DNA of 64,000 nucleotides, taken from positions 2,010,845-2,074,844 of the forward strand of contig JAUJYN010000029.1 of NCBI GenBank assembly GCA_030737835.1, read 5' to 3'. This document shows positions 56,201 to 64,000 of the stretch, piece after piece. Numbering within the stretch: the stretch's first letter is position 1; every line of letters begins with the position of its first letter. This stretch comes from Acorus gramineus. Lineage: Eukaryota; Streptophyta; Magnoliopsida; Acorales; Acoraceae. The translations under genes were made by a program, and so were the position numbers. The notes beneath the pieces were generated by a model. That model worked only from the letters and a program-made list of their open reading frames with translations. It ran no database searches and had not been told where the DNA came from.

Positions 56201-57249
56201 TTCCTTGGATACTTGAAAAGCCAACTCAGGATCCATTAGTTTGAGAGTAGGTGCAAGTGAATCACAAATATATGTTTGCTTGAGCATTATTCATTTGTAT
56301 TAGGCAACGAAGGACAATTTTGGTGTTTTATATTTTTTATTTGCCAATGGATGAGATAAGGGAGGGGGGATGATGACGAGAGGGGGGACAGAGAGAAAGA
56401 GAAGATAGGTGCAACATGGGAGAAAAAATATTTTTCACTCCTGGATTGTGGAAAAATATCGGACAAAGTGCATAATGTACAAAAACACGTCATTGACTTT
56501 TCTTTATGTTTTATGTCTTCTTTCGTCCCTTTCAAATTCGGACCATGTATTGTATGCTTCAATATCTAATATACGGTCTACCTTGCGCTCAAAAAAACTT
56601 TCATGCAAGTTAGATGACTACAAAAAGGTGAAGATGGAATGTCATAGGTTTATCTTCTAACATTAGTTATTGTAGCATTTTTTTTTATCAAATTATGGCC
56701 CATTCACCACTCTGGATGCATGCCATTAATTGCGAAGTTTTCCCTACGACAAAAAAATTGTTCCAATCCAAATAAATGATAGAATTGTGTGGAAAGGTTA
56801 TATAAGCAATATCACACACAATATTGGGGGATACACTAATTCTAATTTGGGATATTTTGTGTTTACATGGCTGGTTACATATGAATAACCCTTTAATTGA
56901 GAGTTCTGTTATAAGATACATATTTATTTTCATGCATCAAAAGCACCTTCTCTATTACCAAAACTAATAGTTCCATAAGGAGCACCAGCATAAATTTTTT
57001 TACCTCACTCCTGATTTCCACCCATGAGTTGATCCTTGTCATTTTGGCCTTCCCTCAAAATAGGCGATGTCATCTCCTCAATTATAGTGTTGCTTGTAAT
57101 CCAAGTGACAGAAGAATAAAAATCTGCAGATCCTGCAAAACTTTAGGTAGAAGAATCCCTCCCAAATCTTCCATTATTTTAGGACCAATAATGCGCGAAA
57201 TCAACAGCTTCTAAACGATCTTTTAGGAACACCTACCACTATCATGAAA
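53270..57249. other. AT-rich stretch with a weak exon candidate
   Basis: No gene I can name. On the minus strand at about 57150-57045 a segment after the acceptor TTTTGCAG reads SADFYSSVTWITSNTIIEEM then TSPILREGQNDKDQ, which looks coding and might be another exon of the unidentified gene at 52-53 kb. Other frames are low-complexity. Confidence 0.3.
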
Positions 57250-57333
57250 GAGTGTTATCAATCTACATTATGACTTGTTTTCATGTTTCATGAGTGTTAT
57301 CAATCTACATTATGACTTGTTTTCATGTTTCAT
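57250..57333. repeat. 42-bp tandem duplication
   Basis: A unit beginning GAGTGTTATCAATCTACATT occurs at 57250 and again at 57292 with no differences that I can see. Confidence 0.88.
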
Positions 57334-58528
57334 GTATACGTTGATTCATACTTAGAATGGTTCTCAGTTTGTTATGAAGCATGTATGACAGTAATTAGCT
57401 CATAATAACACCTTAAGAGGAGGCTAATCTGAGATTTCATCTGCAATTTTCAGGGCCTAGATAAATATACACGGAAAAGAGAACGTCAAATGTGCAACAG
57501 AATCCAAGTATGTGAACAAATAAAATAAAATGCACATATCAAATGGACCTTTTGAAAGTCAAATTCAACATTGCATGGTAACTCAAGGAAACATTGTATG
57601 GTTTAAATGTTTGGGCAGTTAAAATTGAGCAATTTTTATAACAATAAGAAAACTTTAATTATCACTTTTGAACTTCCCCAACAATTTATAGCAGAATTGA
57701 CCCTCAACCTTGGTCAAAGCTTCGTTCTTCCGCATCTTCTAATGATAGATTTGATCCAGAGTCACATGCAACATCATGACCCTAATCCATTCTTTTAATT
57801 TGAAAATGATGGCCTGACTTCAAGTTTTTTTTTGTGTGTGTAAATAGAAAAGTTTATTATGAATCAAAATTCAAGTGATTTACAATGTGCATTGTACAAA
57901 AAGTTATGATTTCAGGTCAATCTGCTTTTCTGCTAAGAGGGAAATCCCAACTAATGGGTTTCATCCCTATAAGGCTTTAGAACTAAAGGCAAAAAAGATA
58001 ACAAAGCACCTCATTAGGAGGGGACGCCCCAGATTTCAACATAGCACCTCATGAAGTTCTTTCATACCATGCTCCTTTAGCATCACTCTCTATTAGGCTG
58101 CCTGACTTCAAGTTACATCATCAGAAGTCTTGCATTGTTTGAGGAATTTTTTTGATGGTACACCTATAGAAGTCTCGACATTAAAGGGAAAAAAAACAGA
58201 GAGAGGCTTTTGATAATGCAACTTAAAATTACACCATTAATTTTGTTCTGCAAAATTTAAGTGAGCCTAGGTTTATGTTCACAAAGTGTTCCAACTATGG
58301 AAATTGGAAAGTCTAAATTTTTGGCATTGGTCTCCTTGTTCGTGCTTAGATGTGATTTTAGTAGTGGAATGTGATCCATAAACTTCTAGCTCGAACAATA
58401 AATTACCTAAACTTTTGGGAAAAGATTTTTGGAAAATGATATTATTGAAAACTTGTCTACTCCTAATGAGAATCCGACAATATATAGGAGAACCATTGTT
58501 TTTCTGCTTTCTATATGATATGGTCACC
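57334..58528. other. AT-rich stretch, nothing firmly recognised
   Basis: Minus-strand fragments such as HDVACDSGSNLSLEDAEERS near 57700-57770 are protein-like but very short. They may be further remains of the unidentified gene at 52-53 kb. Confidence 0.3.
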
Positions 58529-58785
58529 TTAGAATTCTAATTAATATCAACTCAAGGTAAGCAATTAGAGATGGTTGCAGAAAACTATGCCGAAAGAAAA
58601 ATAAATATAAAGCAGATAACTATGCAGAAAGGAAAATAAATATAAATCCGGATGATATCTTAGAATTCTTATTAATATCAACTCAAGGTAAGCAATTAGA
58701 GATGGTTGCAGACAACTATGCCAAAAGAAGCAGATAACAATGCAGAAAGAAAAATAAATATAAATCCGGATGATATTTTGGAAAT
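58529..58785. repeat. 131-bp tandem duplication
   Basis: A unit beginning TTAGAATTCTAATTAATATC occurs at 58529 and at 58660. Each copy carries internal repeats of GCAGAAAG-AAAATAAATATAAA. Differences are few. The 74-residue minus-strand frame across it is an artefact of the repeat. Confidence 0.85.
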
Positions 58786-58994
58786 ACAAGCTTCTATAAT
58801 GGATTGGTGATTAAAATATAAGCTTCTGTAATGAATTGTGTGTCTGTTTTGTTTGGAAATGATGTTACTGAATACTTGCAGACATTAAAAAAAAAATTCA
58901 TTGACATCCAAATAAGTCATTTGATAAGCAATACTAGATTACTTATAAACAAGTAGTAGACGAGGTGCAATTTACATACCATAGATGAAAGGGA

Positions 58995-60068
58995 TTCACA
59001 TAACCGGTTTCCTCTGCCATCCCACCAATCTTGCCTTCACTTCTTGAATACTAGTAGGCACATATTTTGAGTTATCAGTAATTCTCAAATTTTGTTTATT
59101 GAGAAAATGAAGCTACAGTTCAAGAGTGGGAATGTTTGTTCTAACTGGCAAGCATTGAAGAGAATCTGAATGGCAATCATGTTTTTTAGCCATTCATTGA
59201 AGATATTGAAGAATGGTGTTCCCTTGGAAGTCACCCAATTGGCTAAAACTGCGGCAGAAAAGTCCACAAAGTTCTTAGGCATTGAAATTATCACATCAAT
59301 GAGCTCTTTTGTAGGATAACAATATGTGGTGTGTGAAAAGGCCTCCAAGTGCTACAGGTTGCATACTTGGGTCTACAAGAAATGGGGATAGACCTAAAAC
59401 TATTCTATCCACTTGTATATCAGTGACTGCCACCTCCGATGTCAATAAACCCCAGAAACTCTGATTTTCAACATAGTCCCACTTGAAGGAATCTCTCATT
59501 AATTGGCATATGACTTCAGTATCCTTTCAAAATATGGAAAATCTCTTCAAATTGACATCAAATTGAGTGGAAACCACATCTGCTTGATCCAAATTCTTTA
59601 CTAATAGATGAATGAAATCCTCCCTTCCAGTGGAAATGGCAGAAAGATGGCAAAAGACGTTGTAAAATAACATTTTTGATCTTCCAATATTCAACAAGAG
59701 GACAAATCAGATAAAAGTGACATGGTTTGAACGTTATTTGCTTCTCCATCAGCTTCACCTAAGGAACCCTGTATCCGTGTCACACCCTCACAGGCTCACA
59801 CTTATCCTGTGATGTCGACAACTTCAAGTTAGACAACTTATCAAAGTCTTTATAAGCAGTGAAAGCACCTTGTATCAATTCCGTGACTAAATTTGAATCC
59901 ACTGTGGGGGAATCTTCTCTAGTACTCATAAATGATATATACCCATCAATATGACTAGTAAACAATGAGTTTAAATTTCTTTCTTTCCTAGAACTGAATC
60001 AATTATCACTTGCTGTAATATTCATGTGCGAGATATCACAGTTTAAGCAACTGCTGTTTGCACATGCT
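58995..60068 (-). pseudogene. INTS3: Decayed C-terminal half of the INTS3-like gene
   Basis: Downstream of the stop at 60069, sequence homologous to the plant INTS3 C-terminal half is still readable in pieces: DGYISFMSTREDSPT then LIQGAFTAYKDF (59965-59800), CHLSAISTGREDFIHLLVKN (about 59650), FWGLLTSEVAVTDIQVDRIV (about 59460-59400), CYPTKELIDVIISMPKNFVD then FSAAVLANWVTSK (59320-59220), and TSIQEVKARL (about 59030). Defects include a TGA at 59527-59529, a frameshift near 59325-59345 and others near 59770. About 200 residues that normally follow the N-terminal domain appear to be missing. Introns could explain some gaps but not the in-exon stop and frameshift. Confidence 0.75.
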
Positions 60069-61526
60069 TTATGATGATGGGGCAGTCAAATTCAAGGGTA
60101 CAATAAAATTGTTCAAGGAAGCTAACGGTTCTCGAACGATTTTCAAATGTGAACTTTGTGAGAAGGTGGCTAACCTCTCTCTGACTACAGCAGAAATTAT
60201 ATCACAAGACGTCAAAACCTTCAAAGAATGAATCACTCCTTTCTTTACAAGAACAGCAAAAGATGTTGAAATACCACGAACAATAATATCCTTCCGAGCA
60301 ACATCATAATTATCCGCCAATAAAAACAAGAACTCCAAGAGCATGTGAGTCATGTCTACATACTTGGGCACCGAGTGAACCATCAAAAGAATAGCAGGCT
60401 CAATATTCATTATATTGTCGAACCTCTCATCGAAGAACAACCAATCATAAAACAGACCAAGCTTCACATTGGCCTCAACGTAATTACTACGACAACACTT
60501 AAGAAGCCAACCAACAACAGCCCATCTTGAGATCACATCAGACTGGATAATCTCATTGGAAGGGTGGTGCGCACAACAGATGAACCGAACAAAATCACAT
60601 ACAAGTGTCTCCTTCTCAGGTGAATTCAAGAATTTCTTTGCAAACCATATCTGGTACCGCTTCTGACATCCCCACCTCACTTGTGTGAGCAAAAACCTCA
60701 ACTGGGTTTCCATCTCAGGTGTCAACCTGAGCAAGAAATACCTGCTTGACGTCCTCATCTTGTACAACTGAGAAATATCCGAAAACTCGGGAACCCCAAA
60801 AACAGAAGGGTTTGCCAACAAGTCCTTCCATATAGCTCCGAACTCGGGTATGAAAACTAAATCTTGCAAGAGACGAATCAAGTCCCTCCCAATCCGTAAA
60901 CACGAGTCAAAGCAATGTCGCAAAACACGAACGCAAAACCCAACCTCCAATCTTTTCAACTCATCAAGCATTGGATCAGCCAGCCTATAATGATCGGCCA
61001 ATAAACGCAGATAAGTATAAAGAGCACATGATAGCACAAACCTTTCTTCCAAAAGCCACTCCCACTTGGCCGTAAACAGCCTCACGAGCTCAAAAGCCAA
61101 CCAAAGATTGTCCCTTCCGAAATCCCCGCCGACAACACACCTCAAAAGCGCAAACAAAAGATTTTCGACGCCCACGGCAGAGACATCAACCATGTTCGAA
61201 GAGACCCATAACAGCCGAACCCTAGCGGGATCGAGGAGCTTGAAATACGAATCACAAGTGATCCTCACGAGCAAATCCACGAACGATTCGTACCCGTCGG
61301 TGACGATGGAGTGCAAGTGAGTGAGGTGGGTCTTCGCGAGGTGGTCGGGTTCGGCCAAAACGCCGAAGACGATCGCCCGATTGAGGTCGGAGTACTCCGA
61401 TTGGGAGGGGACTGATGTGGGGAAAGGGGGGCGCAACTGACTGCGCAGACGATCGAAGGAGTCGCGGAGAGAGAACTCTAAATGGTTTCGGGACTCGTGA
61501 GGGGATGTTCTGAGCAGATTCAACAT
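60069..61526 (-). CDS. INTS3: INTS3-like, N-terminal Integrator subunit 3 domain
   Basis: A 485-codon uninterrupted frame from ATG at 61526 to TAA at 60069. INTS3 is a subunit of the nuclear Integrator complex, which cleaves snRNA and other Pol II transcripts; in animals it also belongs to the SOSS single-strand DNA-binding complex. The protein is helical and matches the plant INTS3 N-terminal domain throughout: LNRAIVFGVLAEPDHLAKTH, then SIVTDGYESFVDLLV, ALYTYLRLLADHYRL, RIGRDLIRLLQDLVFIPEF, RTSSRYFLLRLTPEMETQLR, FICCAHHPSNEIIQSDVISR, YVEANVKLGLFYDWLFFDER and KDIIVRGISTSFAVLVKKGV. Plant INTS3 proteins are usually about 1,000 residues, so this product would stop halfway. Conservation of the open frame suggests selection on the N-terminal part or recent loss of the rest. 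Confidence 0.88.
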   Translation of the reverse strand: MLNLLRTSPHESRNHLEFSLRDSFDRLRSQLRPPFPTSVPSQSEYSDLNRAIVFGVLAEPDHLAKTHLTHLHSIVTDGYESFVDLLVRITCDSYFKLLDPARVRLLWVSSNMVDVSAVGVENLLFALLRCVVGGDFGRDNLWLAFELVRLFTAKWEWLLEERFVLSCALYTYLRLLADHYRLADPMLDELKRLEVGFCVRVLRHCFDSCLRIGRDLIRLLQDLVFIPEFGAIWKDLLANPSVFGVPEFSDISQLYKMRTSSRYFLLRLTPEMETQLRFLLTQVRWGCQKRYQIWFAKKFLNSPEKETLVCDFVRFICCAHHPSNEIIQSDVISRWAVVGWLLKCCRSNYVEANVKLGLFYDWLFFDERFDNIMNIEPAILLMVHSVPKYVDMTHMLLEFLFLLADNYDVARKDIIVRGISTSFAVLVKKGVIHSLKVLTSCDIISAVVRERLATFSQSSHLKIVREPLASLNNFIVPLNLTAPSS

Positions 61527-61575
61527 CTTTGTTGTTTAGTAGGAGAAGAAGAAGAAGAAGAAGAGAGAGATTAGC
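61527..61575 (-). promoter_or_regulatory. INTS3 5' leader with GAA/CTT repeat
   Basis: Immediately upstream of the INTS3 start lies a GAA repeat on the plus strand (about 61544-61563), which on the gene strand is a CTT/CT-rich leader. Such tracts are common in plant 5' UTRs. No TATA box was firmly identified. Confidence 0.5.
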
Positions 61576-62049
61576 AAACATGTGGAGGAGACGATGACGA
61601 TGATGATGTGAGTAGGAAGCCGAACCTGGAGTACGACCGCGTGTGCAGGCCGTCGGATCTGCACGCGCTGTTCGATATCGAAGGCACCAGATCCTGGAGT
61701 TGTGGATCCGGTTCGCGAGTCGGCTCCTGATCGGGGAGAGGATCGACCAGGCCGCCGCGATTGGGGGTCCGCGGCGAGTGATTGCTGGCTTTAAGAGCGG
61801 ACGTGGAAGCTCTTGTCGGAGACCGAGGACCTCTTGATGTTGATGTCAAAAACAGGGAGGGGAGAAGAGAGTAAGGAGAGAAGAATGGGTAGTGAGATTA
61901 AGAATTAAAAGTGGTGGTATATCTATAGGGGTGTGGGATTATGAAACTTTATAAATTATGGTAGTGGGTTTAGTTAGGATGTGGGATCAGTCAAAAATAT
62001 GGTGGGGGCTAGACGCCCCCTTTTTTGTCCTTTAAAAAACATGAGACTA
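61576..62049. other. GC-rich upstream region of INTS3
   Basis: Overlapping open frames on both strands (64 codons plus, 92 codons minus) have arginine/serine/proline composition and no recognised motif. They probably reflect promoter or first-exon GC content. I cannot exclude a divergent short transcript. Confidence 0.3.
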
Positions 62050-62360
62050 AGATAAAATGTGTATATCACTTCATCTGGAGTTGAATAAATATATTAGTAA
62101 GTGTAAGAAAAATAAATAAAATATATAAAATTGTATTTTAAACTGTAAAAAAATATAGAGTATAAAAGCACAATTTTTTTAATACGGTTACACACAGTCC
62201 CTATTCCAGTCTCACAAACGAAATATATGCTTTAAAAAAAAAATTGCATTTTCTATAAATGCATTCATGCAATTCATTAGAGTATATATATTTAAATTTT
62301 TTTTAAGTATATGATTTTAAAAAAATTAAAACATGTGTGAACTGGAATTGGGGCTAGAAA
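62050..62360 (+). mobile_element. MITE-like element copy 3, diverged
   Basis: Shares with copies 1 and 2 the GGAGTTGAATAAA...TTAGTAAGTGTAAGAAAA block and an AAAATTAAAACATGTGTGAACTG block. The ends are unclear. The adjacent 62390-62450 segment (TGCTACTCAG ... CAGTCCTATATATCTCG) matches 50447-50500. Confidence 0.45.
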
Positions 62361-64000
62361 ATGGGTTGTACGTATTATTTTTCTTTTTATTTGGGCAATG
62401 TGCTACTCAGTTTTTTTATAATATAAAATACAGTCCTATATATCTCGTTAGAAATCCAGTGAAACATATACATTATTTGAAAATGTATATACCTCATTAA
62501 AAAATTCCTCTATTCGCACCCCTCTCAACCATTTTGCACATACACATAGCCGCCCCCCTTTTGAATGGAAGAACAGGAAAAGAAAAGAAAAAAATAGGAG
62601 AGAATAAGACTAAAATGCTATTTGTTTTTAAGGAATAGAGGGTATAACCATGCCAAAATAAGTGAGAATGAACTAATATTAATATTCTAGGCCCCTTCTA
62701 GAATTGTATTATTTCACTCAATCTATTTTACTAGTATAAATGGTTCACATGTCAAATCAGTTATGATCATCTCTTATAAATCAGGAGGCTCACATATCAA
62801 ATCATTTTTTTATACTTTTTATTAATTCTTATTCACTTTTTATTCGTAATTTATTCATAATTAATCAAATAACAAACAAATTATTATTATATTTCCCAAT
62901 AACAATGACTAAATTCTGCACGTTACACCTTTTACCACTCGGTACTCGTAAACACAACCAAATAGAAAATGATTTTTTTCTATCCAAAGGAAGTTAAAAG
63001 TGCTTCTATTTGCACCCCTCAAATTTATATGCATACCCCCATGTAATGGGTATCTAATTTAGACGGTCCACATATTTAAACCCTTGAATGATTTTCTTTG
63101 CACAACCTTTGACAATTATCACCGGTGAAACCCTCGTCTATCTATCTCAGTCTCTCTTGCCATCAAGTGTCCTTCGTCGTCTGATCTCACACATCGCCCG
63201 ATCTTCCTCGCTGTCCAGTGTCTTTTGCAGCCCGGCCTCCTCTTGGTTGTTTGAATGTATTGATTTTGAAAGAAAATATTGATTAAATGTATTGGTTGAA
63301 TGAGATTTTGTGAATGTGTTACCGAATATGATACCATAATGTGTGGTTCTAAATGTCTGATGATAAGTATACTTGACTAGTCAATTATTTCCATAAATTG
63401 CCACTGCATGTGTTCCCATAAAAAAACTGCTAGTATCAATACTACAAGTGTCAACGAGAGGGATTTTTTTGTACTACGTCAAAAATGTCAAATCTCTTGA
63501 TACTCTTAACTGTCGATGCTAATGAGTTATTTGTGAGGCAGTTTATGAGACAATGGAACTGTCGATACTCTCAATACTCAAAATGTACATTTTAATACTC
63601 AATACTTATCTTTTAATATGAGAGAGATCTTTTAATACTTAATACTCAACATGTATCTTTAAAAATATATATTTGAATAATATAAAAACTTAAATTGGAG
63701 CTGGTTGGATCCTGGACAAGGATTGACTCGAACCAACTCGATTTGCAGTTTTAGTAAGTCAAATTAGATCCAAGACCTCAGTACTAATTGCTCTTATTAG
63801 CTAACCATTGCTTTTTATTCATTGCAACATAACAACTTTTATTGTTATAATCTCAACACATTTTGAATTATATATATTCTCACACATAACACACTATGTT
63901 AAGACCACAAGAATAATTGGATGTATCAGCACCCTTAACCCTTCTACATCTTATTACAGGAGATACAAAAAAAAAGAGTTTCAATTTGTATAAAAAAAAG
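62361..64000. other. AT-rich flank, nothing firmly recognised
   Basis: Short frames without motifs. The phrase TATTCGCACCCCTC near 62512 recurs as TATTTGCACCCCTC near 63007 and may mark edges of an element. A patch of AATACTCAATAC repeats lies at about 63560-63650. No gene seen. Confidence 0.35.

Noticed and set aside
58565..58789. 74-codon minus-strand hydrophobic frame
   Set aside because: It spans a tandem duplication, and its aromatic/isoleucine-rich composition is that of AT-rich DNA.
1..64000. CRISPR arrays, tRNA or rRNA genes, bacterial operons
   Set aside because: No regularly spaced identical repeats, no cloverleaf or rRNA sequence recognised, and the genes present are intron-containing plant genes.

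Overview
The window is nuclear DNA from a flowering plant. Two plant-type genes can be read on the minus strand: an RAD51-paralogue gene (XRCC2-like) at 1785-12465, and an Integrator subunit 3 (INTS3-like) gene at about 58995-61526. Almost everything between them is transposable-element DNA of plant families (hAT, Helitron, LINE, Copia, large LTRs, MITE-like elements). The species cannot be told from the sequence. There is no sign of bacterial, organellar or viral organisation.

Layout. (1) 0.3-12.5 kb: XRCC2-like gene, six recognisable exons with consistent splice phases. Its introns are filled by LINE fragments, two of them with clear target-site duplications, and its 3' end is not convincingly found. 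(2) 13.06-24.0 kb: one old hAT DNA transposon with short TIRs and an imperfect 8-bp duplication. Its transposase frame is broken by a solo-type LTR (B), which contains a second LTR (A) with a perfect 5-bp duplication. A 0.6-kb GGCCCG-rich non-autonomous element sits in its 3' part. (3) 24.01-36.45 kb: a probable non-autonomous Helitron (5' TC, 3' imperfect palindrome plus CTAG, inserted between A and T) carrying exons of the cohesin-loader gene MAU2/SCC4. It is inflated by two nested very GC-rich LTRs (F2 inside F1) and by a third (C) that landed inside a MAU2 exon with a perfect duplication. (4) 36.5-47.8 kb: Copia remnants (a 5' LTR with PBS and gag; a separate decayed pol with its 3' LTR), a 549-bp tandem duplication, a truncated LTR (E), a broken FAR1/MULE-like gene on the minus strand, and a solo LTR (D) inside the Copia 3' LTR. 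(5) 47.8-58.9 kb: AT-rich DNA with MITE-like elements, a LINE fragment, a G19 run, local tandem duplications and two unidentified coding-like exons on the minus strand. (6) 59-61.5 kb: the INTS3-like gene. Its 485-codon N-terminal frame is fully open, but the homologous sequence downstream contains stops, a frameshift and an apparent large deletion. (7) 61.6-64 kb: AT-rich flank with another MITE-like copy.

No operon, pathway cluster, CRISPR array or RNA gene was found. The order of insertion can be read directly from target-site duplications: hAT, then B, then A; Helitron, then F1, then F2, and separately C; Copia, then D. Protein family calls rest on recognised motifs read from the sequence and on remembered family features. 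No database search was run.
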